Shown piece after piece: positions 10,370-24,122 of a DNA stretch of 64,000 bases. Position 1 is the first letter of the stretch. The number at the start of each line of letters is the position of its first letter. The DNA is from Vreelandella lionensis (lineage in GTDB: Bacteria > Pseudomonadota > Gammaproteobacteria > Pseudomonadales > Halomonadaceae): assembly GCF_002087295.1 (NCBI RefSeq), contig NZ_MWVI01000061.1, positions 62,001 through 126,000 of the forward strand, read 5' to 3'. A program made the position numbers and the translations under genes. The notes below the pieces were generated by a model. It saw only the letters and a list, made by a program, of their open reading frames with translations, made no database searches and was not told the origin of the DNA.

Positions 10370-10990
10370 ATGTCCTCAACGCTTGAACAGATTAATCGCG
10401 ACTTTGCCAACAACCCTCAAGAACTGATTGAGTGGGCGTTCAGCCAGGGCGAACGCCCTATCTGCACCACCAACTTCCGCCCCTTCGAAGCGGTCATTCT
10501 GCATATGGTGACGCAAGTACGCCCTGATATCCCCATTGTCTGGATGGATAGCGGTTACAACACCGAGGCGACTTACCAGTTCGCCGATGCGCTGATCCAG
10601 CGCCTCAACTTAAACATTGTCAGCTTTTTGCCAAAGCGTACTCGCGCCCACCGCGAAGCGCTGGAAGGCCCCATGCCCGGCATTGATGACCCGCGCCATG
10701 ATGCCTTTACTCAAGAAGTGAAGCTTGAACCATTTGAGCGCGCACTACGCGAGATGCAACCCGATGTATGGTTTACCGCGCTACGTGCCGAAGACACGCC
10801 CGACCGGGCTAAAATGCAGGTGGTTAGCCGCAATAGCGACGGCTTACTAAAAGTCGCCCCACTGCTGCAGTGGACCGCTAAAGATATGTACTACTACTTA
10901 GAGGCCCACGACCTACCCAACAACTTCGACTACTTCGACCCCACCAAGGTAGAAGAGAAACGCGAATGCGGGCTGCACCTTCAGCACTAA
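10370..10990 (+). CDS. cysH: Phosphoadenylyl-sulfate reductase
   Basis: CysH reduces activated sulfate (PAPS) to sulfite with electrons from thioredoxin, in assimilatory sulfate reduction. The 206-residue protein has the PP-loop nucleotide-binding fold and the C-terminal KRECGLH motif with the catalytic cysteine. It lacks the paired Cys-Cys and CxxC motifs of the [4Fe-4S] APS reductases, so PAPS is the more likely substrate. It is somewhat shorter than E. coli CysH (244). AGGAGG lies 7 bases before the start. The convergent neighbour is cysB, the regulator of this pathway, and trxA, a possible electron donor, lies 1.4 kb away. Confidence 0.9.
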   Translation: MSSTLEQINRDFANNPQELIEWAFSQGERPICTTNFRPFEAVILHMVTQVRPDIPIVWMDSGYNTEATYQFADALIQRLNLNIVSFLPKRTRAHREALEGPMPGIDDPRHDAFTQEVKLEPFERALREMQPDVWFTALRAEDTPDRAKMQVVSRNSDGLLKVAPLLQWTAKDMYYYLEAHDLPNNFDYFDPTKVEEKRECGLHLQH

Positions 10991-11023
10991 GCTACCAATA
11001 AAGCCACCAATACCCAGCACGAC

Positions 11024-11044
11024 GCCCAGGCTCCCCGCCTGGGC
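11024..11044. terminator. Hairpin between convergent cysH and cysB
   Basis: GCCCAGGC and GCCTGGGC form a perfect 8-bp stem with a 5-base loop, midway between the two convergent stop codons. Only short T/A runs flank it, so it is a plausible but not strong bidirectional terminator. Confidence 0.55.
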
Positions 11045-11061
11045 TTAAAATGAAATAGTAC

Positions 11062-12371
<1,310 letters not shown>

Positions 12372-12695
12372 ATGGCTAATAATGTTGATGTCACCAACGC
12401 CAATTTTGAGCAAGAAGTCCTCAACGCCGAACAGCCTGTCCTGCTGAAATTCTGGGCCCCCTGGTGCGGCCCGTGTAAAGTCATGGCACCTGTTGTTGAT
12501 GAAGTAGCAGCAGAGCGCGGCGACAAACTGAAAGTTGTCAGTGTGAACGTTGACGATGCACCTGAAATTGCCGCCGAACAGGGCGTGCGCGGTGTACCCA
12601 CCGTCATGCTGTTTAAATCCGGCACCAAAGACGCTTCACTGGTTGGCGCGCAATCTAAGTCGCAGTTGACCCAGTTTATCGACCAAAACGCCTAA
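12372..12695 (+). CDS. trxA: Thioredoxin
   Basis: A 107-residue thioredoxin, the general cytosolic disulfide reductase and electron donor for CysH-type reductases and ribonucleotide reductase. The active site WAPWCGPCK is complete, followed by the typical VNVDDAPEIAAEQGVRGVPT with the cis-proline, and a C-terminal helix. GGGAGAA lies upstream of the ATG. A good hairpin terminator follows 12 bases after the stop, so it is probably monocistronic. The commonly linked rho gene is not adjacent on the right side. Confidence 0.95.
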   Translation: MANNVDVTNANFEQEVLNAEQPVLLKFWAPWCGPCKVMAPVVDEVAAERGDKLKVVSVNVDDAPEIAAEQGVRGVPTVMLFKSGTKDASLVGAQSKSQLTQFIDQNA

Positions 12696-12706
12696 GCTGG
12701 TAACGT

Positions 12707-12734
12707 TACCGCTGGCACTGCCAGCGGTATCTCT
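12707..12734 (+). terminator. Intrinsic terminator after trxA
   Basis: TACCGCTGG and CCAGCGGTA form a perfect 9-bp stem (12707-12729) with a 5-base loop, followed by a pyrimidine-rich T tract. It is placed right after trxA and before the convergent permease gene. Confidence 0.65.
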
Positions 12735-12755
12735 CTTCTTATTGGCATTGCCTGC

Positions 12756-13888
12756 CTAAGCGTCGCTTTTTTCTCGCTTCGCCCCCTCTCCCCGCTTCCA
12801 AGGCGGCCGACGTGCGTCTCCAGGGCGTCTCATCTGCACATTACGCTGCTTACCCGGCCCTAATAGATGGGCTATCCAGCGCGTTTGAGGGTGGCTATCA
12901 AAAGCAATCTTTAGCGTCATCGTTAGCAGCACCGACAGCAGCATGCCCGCCGCGCCAAAGATCCACCCCCACACCACCAGTGAAAGAAACGCCACAAATG
13001 TGGATAACCCCAGCGCCTGCCCCATCACTCTAGGCTCAATCAAATTGCCCAAAATAAAGTTGATGACCTAGTACGCCGATGCCAACAGCAACGCCTGCAG
13101 CACACCGCCATCCTGAGACACCAACAGCAGCAGTACCGGCGGAATCGCGCCAACGCCGAGCCAATATTAGGAATAAAGTTAAGCGCAAATGCCAATACGC
13201 CCCACAGCAGCGGAAACTCAACGCCCACCAGCAGGCACGAGAGCCAGACCAACACACCGGTTGCCAAACTAATCACGGTTTTAACCGCCAAGTAGCGTTT
13301 TAGCGTTAGGCTAAATTCACTAAACCGTTTCAAGCTCGGTGCCGGATTTTCAAGCGCCCGGGACACCTTATCGCGAAAATTCAGCGTCTCGAACAGCATG
13401 AAAATCACCAGCAGCGCGACGATACTGCCCTGCATAAACAGCGAGCCAATCTCACCCAGCAGTGTGGCCACCCAGGAGCCGTCCTCCTCCATGGCAAACA
13501 TCGAACTGAGCTGGTCAGGGTCGATAGCCAACCCACGAGAAGCCAGCGCATTGAGCAAGTCCCAGTAGTGCTCGTAAAGCCTGGATTCAATATCAGGTAG
13601 CGCTTCAACAAAGGTACTAAAGCGATTGACCACCAACAGGCCAATAAGCGATATAAAACCCACCAACACCAGTAGCGTAATCAACGCCGACATCCGCCGA
13701 CTCAAACCGCAGCGATGCAGCCACTGCACGGGTGAGGTGCACACCACGGCAATAAACACCGCCAGCAGTAGCGGCACCAACAGGTCCGCGCCCACTTTCA
13801 TTCCCGCAATAATCACTACCAACGCGGCAAGCGCTAGTGTGGCATTGAGCGGGATACTTCGATAATCCTCATCCGACAACTTCGACAT
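12756..13888 (-). CDS. AI-2E family transporter (PerM-like), frameshift plus in-frame stop
   Basis: A polytopic inner-membrane protein of the AI-2E/PerM family; members export small molecules or ions, and the true substrate is usually unknown. Hydrophobic segments are visible near the N-terminus (LALAALVVIIAGM, LLVPLLLAVFIAVV, ALITLLVLVGFISLIGLLVV) and later (GSIVALLVIFMLFE). The signatures NFIPNIGS and NLIEPRVMGQ are present. The frame breaks after NIGSALA at about 13150 (one base missing); the correct frame reads AIPPVLLLLVSQDGG. It then meets a TAG at about 13068-13070 where family members have Leu. The span corresponds to about 377 residues, the normal family length. I believe both lesions are sequence errors. 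Confidence 0.82.
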
Positions 13889-14082
13889 AGCCCTTTCCTT
13901 AGCGTGTTATCCATACATAATGGCTGCTTGCCTGTTATTGCACAAAACATGCAAACCTTAAGCAACTGTTTTCCGTCTACTCTTTGCCAGTGAACTTTAT
14001 GGCAACCTTTCCTTCCAAGCAGCGATACACAATATTAGTTAGCCTACTCTACTCATTGGCTCTCTTAGCAAGGAAGTGACCT

Positions 14083-16134
<2,052 letters not shown>

Positions 16135-16376
16135 TTATCCCTTGGCCAGAATTCAGTGAAACACGGCTCTCAAAGGCCGTGACAAAGGGGCCTATTGTAG
16201 GCAAAAGCGCGAGTTGGGGCTATGGCAGCGCGCCACCATGCTGAACTTAGTCGTTGGCGGGTATACACCATGACCCTTGCGCATGTCCCTCCCCCCTTAT
16301 TAGCCAAAAGTGATAGAGTGCCCGCCGCTTTAAAGCAAGAACCACTAACAACGGGTTATAGAAAAGGAGAAAGTTT

Positions 16377-17630
16377 ATGCAGGAGACCGCAACGCAAGGA
16401 AAATTTGGTTGGTGGCGACGTATCGCTCTATGGCAGAAAATCCTGGCTGGTTTGGCGCTCGGGGTGCTGGCAGGCGCACTGCTCGGCGAAACAGCGAGTG
16501 TATTTAAGCCACTAGGCGACATCTTCATTAATGCCATTATGATGCTGATTGTGCCGCTGGTCTTTTCGACGCTGGTGGTGGGTATTACCTCCATGCGCGA
16601 TCCACAGAAGATGGGCCGTATTGGGGCTCGCACCATTATCCTTTACTTAGTGACCACCGCCTTTGCCATCAGCATTGGCCTTGTGCTCTCTACCCTGCTG
16701 CAGCCTGGGGTGGGTGTCGGGCTAAGTTTCGACTCTGAAGTCTCGGCTAACGAAGCACCGTCGCTGATGTCGATTCTCATTAATCTCGTGCCGCGCAACC
16801 CGATTGATGCCCTGGCTAATGGCAACATTATGCAGATCATTGTGTTTGCCATTGGCTTGGGCATCTCGCTAACGCTTATCGGTGAAAAAGGCGAGCCGGT
16901 GATGAAGGTCTTCGATAGCTTCGCGGAAGCCATGTATAAACTCACTGGCCTCGTGATGGCGTTTGCGCCATTCGGGGTGTTTGGTTTGATTGCCCATGTA
17001 TCGGGTCAGTATGGCTTAGAAATTTTGCTCCCACTCGCCAAACTGATCGGTGTGGTCTATCTCGCCAGCATTTTGCATGTACTCGTTATCTACTCTGGCT
17101 TTATTTCTCTGATGGGTCGTTTGAACCCGGTGCGCTACTTAAAAGGCAGCCTGGATGCCATCGTGGTGGCGTTTTCTTCTGCTTCCTCAGCAGGCACCCT
17201 GCCCGTCTCAATTCGCTGCGCACAGAAAAACCTGGGCGTATCGGAAGGGGTGTCCGGCTTTGTACTGCCCGTAGGCGCCACCATCAATATGGATGGCACC
17301 GCACTGTATCAAGGCGTGGTGGTGCTGTTTATTGCTCAGATGACCGGCACTGATTTGAGCATGATGGATTACGGCATGATCGTAGCCACCGGCACGCTGG
17401 CCTCGATTGGTACCGCAGGCGTTCCTGGTGCAGGCCTGATTATGCTCTCCATCGTGATGGCACAAATTGGCCTACCCCTTGAAGCTATTGCCGTGGTTGC
17501 GGGTATTGACCGCATTCTGGATATGGCGCGTACCAGTGTTAACGTCGCAGGAGATCTTATGGTCACCACGCTGGTAGGTAAAAGCGAAGGCGAACTCAAC
17601 GAAAAAATCTACAACACCAGCCGCTCTTAA
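16377..17630 (+). CDS. Dicarboxylate/amino-acid:cation symporter (GltP/DctA family)
   Basis: A 417-residue inner-membrane symporter of the DAACS family, importing glutamate/aspartate or C4-dicarboxylates with protons or Na+. Family hallmarks are the serine-rich reentrant loop SSASSAGTLPVS, the NMDGT motif in the helix that binds cation and substrate, the second reentrant loop IGTAGVPGAG, and the transmembrane-8 arginine region GIDRILDMART. At least eight hydrophobic segments are visible. AAGGAG lies 8 bases before the ATG, and a strong terminator follows, so it is monocistronic. Substrate cannot be assigned from motifs alone. Confidence 0.88.
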   Translation: MQETATQGKFGWWRRIALWQKILAGLALGVLAGALLGETASVFKPLGDIFINAIMMLIVPLVFSTLVVGITSMRDPQKMGRIGARTIILYLVTTAFAISIGLVLSTLLQPGVGVGLSFDSEVSANEAPSLMSILINLVPRNPIDALANGNIMQIIVFAIGLGISLTLIGEKGEPVMKVFDSFAEAMYKLTGLVMAFAPFGVFGLIAHVSGQYGLEILLPLAKLIGVVYLASILHVLVIYSGFISLMGRLNPVRYLKGSLDAIVVAFSSASSAGTLPVSIRCAQKNLGVSEGVSGFVLPVGATINMDGTALYQGVVVLFIAQMTGTDLSMMDYGMIVATGTLASIGTAGVPGAGLIMLSIVMAQIGLPLEAIAVVAGIDRILDMARTSVNVAGDLMVTTLVGKSEGELNEKIYNTSRS

Positions 17631-17651
17631 TAATCGATTAGGCTATCCCTC

Positions 17652-17684
17652 GCGCCCGCTGCCCTTGCTAGCGGGCGCTTTTTT
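17652..17684 (+). terminator. Intrinsic terminator after the symporter gene
   Basis: GCGCCCGCT and AGCGGGCGC form a perfect 9-bp GC-rich stem with a 9-base loop, followed by six T residues: a canonical rho-independent terminator. Confidence 0.85.
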
Positions 17685-17741
17685 ATACCGAACTACAAGC
17701 TGCTAGGATGTCACCTTGACCACTGAACTAAGCGAGCCGAT

Positions 17742-18332
17742 ATGTCTTCTGCCTTTGAACACACCCTTGCCGCTATTGATGCGCTTCATGCTCAAGACCC
17801 CCGGCCAACCACTCTCGCAGATGGCACTTCTCAGCCACAAGAGCTTATCTATGCCCAGCGCATGAGCCGATGGTTAGAACAATTGCAGGATGCCCCTAAC
17901 GAGCTGTTAAGCATAGCCGTGCGCGCCCAGCATCTGCAGCGCTGGCAACTGCCGCGAAGCGATTACCCAGAAGGCCGCATTGGCTACTTAACTTGGCGGC
18001 GGGACCACAGGGCCCAGGCAGGTGATACCACGGCGGCACTCATGGAAGAGGCGGGCTATTCCCAAGAGGAGGCCAAACGCGTCGCCAGCATGATTCGCAA
18101 GCAAGGCCTGGGGCGCGATAGCGATGTGCAAGCCCTGGAAGACTGCGCCTGCCTAGTGTTCTTAGAAAACTACTTCGCCGATTTCTCACGCAAGGTGGAG
18201 CACGACCACATGGTGCGCATTGTGCAAAAGACCTGGGGCAAGATGTCGCCGCAGGCGCATGCGCTAGCCCTGACGCTGCCCATGAACGACGCCTGTGCAA
18301 CGCTCGTCAAAGAGGCGTTAGACAGCCACTGA
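17742..18332 (+). CDS. DUF4202 family protein
   Basis: A 196-residue cytosolic protein that I recognise as DUF4202; function unknown. It has no signal peptide or membrane segment. Conserved-looking parts are YAQRMSRWLEQL, RAQHLQRWQLPRSDYPEGRIGYLTWRR and VFLENYFADFS. The abundance of His, Asp and Glu in helical segments (RAQHLQRW, LEDCACLVFLE, KVEHDHMVRI) recalls HD-domain-like metal sites, but I cannot establish that. It is flanked by a terminator upstream and the ydiJ-type gene 88 bases downstream on the same strand; co-transcription is possible. Confidence 0.75.
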   Translation: MSSAFEHTLAAIDALHAQDPRPTTLADGTSQPQELIYAQRMSRWLEQLQDAPNELLSIAVRAQHLQRWQLPRSDYPEGRIGYLTWRRDHRAQAGDTTAALMEEAGYSQEEAKRVASMIRKQGLGRDSDVQALEDCACLVFLENYFADFSRKVEHDHMVRIVQKTWGKMSPQAHALALTLPMNDACATLVKEALDSH

Positions 18333-18420
18333 GATGCCCCATCAAGATGCACCGCCGCAGTAGCTGCGGTAAAGTAGCGCTATCCCCTACCCGCTTCCAG
18401 CAGTGACGGCTTAACCCCCT

Positions 18421-21400
18421 ATGATTGCATCCCTGGATTCTCGCACGGCCCCTTTTGAACGCCTGAACAGCCGCTATGTACGTTTTCTCGACGTCCTCCG
18501 CGCCCGCGGGTTCGAAGGTGAAATAGCGCCGGATTATGCCAACCGCACCGTGCTGGCGACGGATAACTCGATTTACCAGCGCCTTCCCCAGGCGGCGGTG
18601 TTTCCCAAACACGCCGAAGACTTAGAGCGCCTTGCCAAGCTCGCCTCCGAGCTGCCCCACCGGGATATCGTCCTGACCCCGCGGGGCGGCGGCACCGGCA
18701 CCAACGGCCAGTCGCTGACCGATGGCATCGTGGTGGATGTCTCCCGCCATATGAACCAAATCAAAGAGATTGACGTGGAAGCCCGCCGTGTGCGGGTACA
18801 GGCAGGCGTGGTCAAAGATCAGCTCAACGCCGCGCTGAAGCCCCACGGGCTGTTTTTCGCCCCCGAACTCTTCCACCTCTAACCGCGCCACCATTGGCGG
18901 CATGATCTCCACCGACGCTAGTGGCCAAGGTAGCTGCCAGTACGGCAAAACCCGCCACCACGTGTTAGAGCTGGATACGATTCTGCTCGGCGGGCAGCAT
19001 TTACACAGCCGCCCACTCAACGCGGAAGAGGAGCAGCAGGCGTTAGCGCAAGCAGGCGTGCTGGGTAAAGTACACCAAACCGCCCTGCGATTATCGATCA
19101 GCAGCGCGAATTGATTGAGGCGACGTTCCCGCCGCTCAACCGCTGCCTGACCGGCTACGACCTGGCGCATCTACGCGAAGAGGGCCAGCTCAACCTGAAT
19201 AGCCTGCTGTGCGGTTCAGAAGGCTCTCTGGGCTTTTTGAGCGAAGCCGTGCTCAACGTCTTGCCGATTCCCAAGCACTCTACGCTAGTGAATGTTCGCT
19301 ACCCGAGCTTTATGGATGCCTTGCGGGATGCCAAGGCGCTGATGACCGCCAGCGCATCGCCCACCTCCATTGAAACCATCGACGACACCGTGCTGCAACT
19401 GGCGATGGACGACTTCGTTTGGGACAGCGTGGCGGAATTTTTCCCGGCGGGCAGCACGCCCATTCAGGGCATCAACCTGATCGAGTTCAACGACGATGAC
19501 CCCGAACAGCTCGCAGCGCGTGTAACGGCGTTTACCCAGCACCTGAGCCAGGATGCCACCGTAGAGCGATTGGGCTACACCCTGGCGGAAGGCCGCCCGC
19601 AGATCCAGAAAGTCTACGCTATGCGCAAACGCTCGGTAGGTCTGCTGGGTAACGTTCAGGGGGAGAAGCGTCCGCTGCCGTTCGTGGAAGACACCGCCGT
19701 TCCGCCGGAACACTTGGCCGACTTCATTACCGAGTTCCGCGCCGCGCTGGATGCACGCAAGCTCTCCTACGGCATGTTCGGCCATGTGGATGCGGGGGTG
19801 CTACACGTGCGCCCGGCGCTGGATATGAAAGACCCCGCCCAGGAAGCTCTGATTCGCGAGATTTCTGATGAAGTCGCTGCGCTCACCCAGAAGTACGGCG
19901 GGCTGCTGTGGGGCGAACACGGAAAAGGCGTGCGCTCCGAGTACGGGCCGAAGTTTTTCGGTGAGCTTTACCCCTGCCTACAGCAGGTCAAGGCGGCGTT
20001 CGACCCGCACAACCAGCTCAACCCCGGCAAGATCGCTTCACCTTCTGAAAGCACCACGCTGATTGCGAAAGAGAGCGACCCGGAACTACTCACCGTCGAT
20101 GGTGTCCCCATGCGCGGCCAGCTCGACCGCACCATTGACGAGCGGGCCTGGCAGGCCTATGACGCAGCGGTGTACTGCAACGGCAACGGCGCTTGCTACA
20201 ACTACGATGTGGACGACCCCATGTGCCCCTCGTGGAAGGCTACCCGCGACCGCCGCCACTCCCCTAAAGGCCGCGCCAGCTTGATTCGTGAGTGGCTGCG
20301 CTTGCAGTCGCAAGCGGGCATCGACGTGGTGGAAGAGTCGCGCAAAAAGAAAGCCGAGCGCACCTGGGGCTTTATCAAAAGCTTCCCCAAGCGGGCGATG
20401 AACACCGTTAGCCGCCAGCAGCACCACGACTACTCCCATGAAGTCTACGACGCCATGGCGGGCTGCTTGGCGTGTAAATCCTGCGCGGGCCAGTGCCCCA
20501 TCAAAGTCAACGTGCCCCAGTTCCGTTCGCAGTTTTTGGAGGTGTACCACGGCCGCTACCTGCGCCCGCTGCGCGACTACGTGATTGGCGGCACCGAATT
20601 TATGCTGCCTGCGTTAACCAAGATGGCTCCGCTGTATAACGCCGCCCTTGGCCAGCGCTGGGTCGAGCAACTCATGCAGAAAGGGCTCGGCATTAGCGAC
20701 TCCCCCGCACTCTCCCGTGCTAGCGTGAAAAAGCAACTGCGCGCCTGGGGCGTTGCGGAAGCCACGCCCACATCGCTTGCGCTACTCACCGAGCAGCAGC
20801 GGGCCAACAGCGTCGTGATTGTGCAAGACGCCTTCACCACCCACTTTGAAGCCAAGCTGGTGATGGATGTGGTAGAGCTGCTATCGCGGCTGAACCTGCG
20901 CGTGTTTGTCATGCCGTTTTCCGCCAACGGCAAGCCGCTGCACGTACAGGGCTTTTTAGGTGCCTTTGAGCGCACGGCAGAGAAGCAGGCCAAACGCCTT
21001 CGCGCACTCAGCGAGTTCGAGGTTCCTATGGTAGCATCGACCCCGCCATGACGCTGACCTACCGCCAGGAGTACGTCAAAGCGCTGGGCCCTGAGCAAGT
21101 GCCGAACGTACTGATGCTGCAGGAGTGGCTAGCCACCCGCGTTAACACCCTCGCCCTCGGCCAGCTAACGCTCAAGGACCCAGGCTTTAAGCTGCTTTCC
21201 CACTGCACCGAAAAAACCAATGCGCCGGGCAGCCCAAAAGCGTGGCAGCAGGTATTTGCAGCGTTTGGTTTGCAGTTGGAGCTGGCCACCACGGGCTGCT
21301 GCGGCATGTCCGGCACCTACGGCCATGAGACCCGTAACGTCGCCACCTCTAAAACGATTTACGCCCAGTCCTGGCAGCCCCAGGTCGAAGCTGAGGAGAA

Positions 21401-21521
21401 CAGCGGTAAGCTACTGGCCACCGGCTACTCCTGCCGCAGTCAGGTGAAGCGCTACTCAGCGCAAACCCTGCCCCATCCTCTGCAAGCTCTGCTGACCAGT
21501 ATCAAACAGGCCAGCCGCTAA
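18421..21521 (+). CDS. ydiJ: YdiJ-type FAD-binding/4Fe-4S oxidoreductase (three frameshifts)
   Basis: A large protein (about 1033 residues when corrected; E. coli YdiJ has 1018) that joins an FAD-linked 2-hydroxyacid dehydrogenase, a ferredoxin-type domain and a CCG-type Fe-S domain. YdiJ is reported to act on D-2-hydroxyglutarate. Visible are the FAD loop LTPRGGGTGTNGQS, KYGGLLWGEHGKGVRSEYGP, the cluster motif CLACKSCAGQCPIKVN, and the C-terminal TTGCCGMSGTYGHE. Three one-base errors break it. They are an extra T at 18871-18872 (PELSTSNRATIGG), a lost G near 19087 (LAIIDQQRELIE) and a lost G near 21034 (MVGIDPAMTLTY). Long co-linear frames on each side show that the gene is otherwise conserved. 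Confidence 0.88.
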
Positions 21522-21534
21522 CGCGGCTGGCCTG
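21507..21534. terminator. Bidirectional terminator hairpin between ydiJ and trpC
   Basis: CAGGCCAGCCGC and GCGGCTGGCCTG make a perfect 12-bp stem with a 4-base loop; the ydiJ TAA stop overlaps the loop. On the minus strand it lies 30 bases past the trpC stop and is followed by a short TTTG run. It probably terminates the trp operon and perhaps ydiJ, although the U tract is short. Confidence 0.6.
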
Positions 21535-21563
21535 CTGGGGCTTGCTGGTATCCGTGTGGGCGT

Positions 21564-22367
21564 TTAGAAAAACAACCGCTTGAGGGCCAAACCAGGGTCC
21601 TCTTCGCGCATAAACGCTTCACCCACCAAAAAGCCATTGACCTCGTGGTCACGCATTAGCTCTACGTCATCACGCGTGTGAATGCCGGATTCGGTGATCA
21701 CGGTCACGCCTTCAGGGATACGCGGCAGCAGGTCCAAGGTGGTATTCAGGCTGGTATCAAAGGTGTGTAGGTTGCGGTTGTTAATACCCACCAGCTTCAA
21801 ATCCAACGCCAGGGCGCGCTCTAGCTCCTCTGCATCGTGAACTTCCACCAGCACATCCATCCCCAATGCGTTGGCCTGCTGGTGCAGGTCGCGCAGTTGA
21901 GTGTCATTGAGCGCCGCCACAATTAATAGGATGCAGTCCGCACCGATGGCGCGCGCTTCAGTGACCTGATAACCGTGGGTGATAAAGTCTTTGCGGATCA
22001 CCGGCAGGTCGCAGGCATCGCGAGCGGCAATTAGGTAATCCTCATGGCCCTGGAAGAAGTCGGCATCGGTCAGCACGGAAAGGCACGCTGCGCCGCCCTG
22101 GGCGTAGCTTTTGGCAATATCCGCTGGGTGAAACTCTTCCCGCATCACGCCTTTAGAGGGCGAGGCTTTTTTCACCTCGGCGATCACTGCTGCGTCGCCT
22201 GCCGCAATACGCTGATTCAATGCATCAATAAAGCCACGGGGCGCGCTCTGCTTCTCCGCCAGCGCTAGCAGATCAGCCTCAGATACCGCCTGCTGACGCT
22301 CAGCGACTTCCTGGTCTTTACGGGCCAAAATGCGCGTTAAAATAGTCGGCGTTGCCTGGTCACTCAT
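21564..22367 (-). CDS. trpC: Indole-3-glycerol phosphate synthase
   Basis: TrpC closes the indole ring of indole-3-glycerol phosphate in tryptophan synthesis. The 267-residue stand-alone enzyme (not fused to TrpF as in E. coli) has the signature [22 protein letters not shown], the catalytic [13 protein letters not shown], the [14 protein letters not shown] strand, [10 protein letters not shown], and the phosphate-binding [13 protein letters not shown] and GFLVGEAFM. It is the last gene of trpG-trpD-trpC, 8 bases after trpD. Confidence 0.95.
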   Translation of the reverse strand: MSDQATPTILTRILARKDQEVAERQQAVSEADLLALAEKQSAPRGFIDALNQRIAAGDAAVIAEVKKASPSKGVMREEFHPADIAKSYAQGGAACLSVLTDADFFQGHEDYLIAARDACDLPVIRKDFITHGYQVTEARAIGADCILLIVAALNDTQLRDLHQQANALGMDVLVEVHDAEELERALALDLKLVGINNRNLHTFDTSLNTTLDLLPRIPEGVTVITESGIHTRDDVELMRDHEVNGFLVGEAFMREEDPGLALKRLFF

Positions 22368-22375
22368 TGGAAGTT

Positions 22376-23394
22376 TTACCCTTTAAAGACGCTAGTGAAG
22401 TGCGAAAGCTCTCTGAGCTTTTCAAGCGGTAGTTTGGAGGCCTGGGCATCCTGGGCCACCATCACGCCCTCTTTCAAGCTATCGGCCACGCCCGCGCAGT
22501 AAAGCGCAGCCCCGGCGTTGAGTGCCACCATATCTGCCGCCGCTCCTTCACCGCTAAGTGCGGCTTTCACCAAACGCAGGCTATCTTCCGCGCTGGACGC
22601 TTTAAGGGTGGCGAGGCTTTGGCGCTCGATGCCCAGGGATTCCGGGGTAATGGTGTACTGGGTAATCTCGCCCTCTTTTAGCTCCGCCACCAGAGTGGGC
22701 GCCGCCAGGGAGATCTCATCCAGGCCATCTTCAGAATGCACCACCATGACATGGCGGCTACCCAGCTTGCGCAACACTTCGGCCATCAGCGGCACCAGCT
22801 CCGCTGAATATACGCCCAGCACTTGATTGGGCGCACTGGCGGGGTTGGTAAAGGGCCAAGAAAATTAAAAAGCGTACGCACGCCCATTTCCCGCCGTGGC
22901 CCAATGGCATAGCGCATGGCTGGGTGGTGGTTAGGTGCGAACATAAAGCCAACGCCGACCTGCTCAATGCAGCGCGCCACTTTTTCAGGCTTGAGGTCGA
23001 GATAGATGCCAGCAATATCGAATAAATCGGCGCTGCCAGAAGAAGAGGAGACGCTGCGATTGCCATGTTGAGCCACATGGGCACCGCCAGCAGCGGCCAC
23101 AAAACTAGACGCCGTGGACACATTAAACAGGTTCGCGCCATCGCCGCCGGTGCCGACGATATCCACCACGTTCTCGGTGTGTAGCTCGACGCGTTTCATT
23201 AAATCGCGCATCACCTGGGCGGCGGCGCTAATCTCTTCAGCGCTTTCGCCTTTCATGGCCAGCCCCACCAGCAGGCCGCCAATTTGCGCGTCGGAGGCTT
23301 CGCCGGTCATGATCTGGCGCATCAGTGCGTGCATCGCATTGAAAGAGAGGTCTTCGCGGCGCATCACCGCGTTAATTGCGTCTCGCATTTGCAT
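22376..23394 (-). CDS. trpD: Anthranilate phosphoribosyltransferase (frameshifted)
   Basis: TrpD transfers phosphoribose from PRPP to anthranilate. The product shows the PRPP loop [18 protein letters not shown], the anthranilate/Mg segment [15 protein letters not shown], and the helix with [14 protein letters not shown] lost base in TTTAACC (tt at about 22849, plus strand) breaks the frame at FLGPL; with it restored the sequence reads [22 protein letters not shown] and the length is about 340 residues. Downstream of the break, the second frame contains [13 protein letters not shown], another family motif. It sits between trpG (36 bases upstream) and trpC. Confidence 0.94.
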
Positions 23395-23430
23395 GAGCAG
23401 GAAAGCCCCTAAAGCGTATGAATTTGGCGA

Positions 23431-24036
23431 TCAGCCGCGTTGTAAAAAATTGGCCAATAACGCATGGCCCTGGCGCGTGAGTATCGACTCAGGGTGAAAC
23501 TGTACCCCTTCCACATCAAGGGTACGATGACGAAAGCCCATGATCAGCCCGGGCGTTACGTCATCCTCGGCGGTCCAGGCGGTCACTTCCAAGCAGTCGG
23601 GCAGGCTCTCCTGCTCAACCACCAATGAGTGATAGCGCGTCACTTCCAGCGGGTTTTCCAGCCCGCTGAACACGCCCTGCCCACGGTGTACAACGGCCGA
23701 GGTTTTGCCGTGCATCACCTGGGGTGCCCGCACCACTTTGCCGCCGTACACCTGGCCGATGGCTTGATGCCCCAGGCAAACGCCCAAAATAGGCAGTTTG
23801 CCCGCAAAATGCTCGATGGCCGCTAGCGAAATGCCCGCCTCGTTGGGTGTACACGGGCCGGGCGAAATCACCAGATGGGTAGGCGCCAGGGCACGCATCT
23901 GCTCCAGGGTAATCTCATCGTTGCGATAGGTCATCACCTCGGCATCCAGCTCACCCAGGTACTGGACGATGTTAAACGTGAAGCTGTCGTAGTTATCCAG
24001 CATCAACACCCGTTGCACTGCCTGCGCTTGCGCCAT
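23431..24036 (-). CDS. trpG: Anthranilate synthase component II / aminodeoxychorismate glutaminase
   Basis: A class I glutamine amidotransferase that supplies ammonia to TrpE and possibly PabB. The catalytic triad is visible: Cys in [10 protein letters not shown], and His and Glu in VQFHPES. The N-terminal [11 protein letters not shown] and the oxyanion PGP loop ([13 protein letters not shown]) are typical of TrpG/PabA. I start at the ATG at 24036 ([15 protein letters not shown]), but a start at the internal Met is also possible. It leads the trpGDC operon; trpE is not in the window, as in pseudomonad-like arrangements where trpE lies apart. Confidence 0.92.
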   Translation of the reverse strand: MAQAQAVQRVLMLDNYDSFTFNIVQYLGELDAEVMTYRNDEITLEQMRALAPTHLVISPGPCTPNEAGISLAAIEHFAGKLPILGVCLGHQAIGQVYGGKVVRAPQVMHGKTSAVVHRGQGVFSGLENPLEVTRYHSLVVEQESLPDCLEVTAWTAEDDVTPGLIMGFRHRTLDVEGVQFHPESILTRQGHALLANFLQRG

Positions 24037-24122
24037 CGCCCCGCTTACTCCATCACATAAATAAAACCGCACTGGCAGGATGATACCCCAACCCAGACAC
24101 TCCTTGCAGGGGCAGCAAGCGC

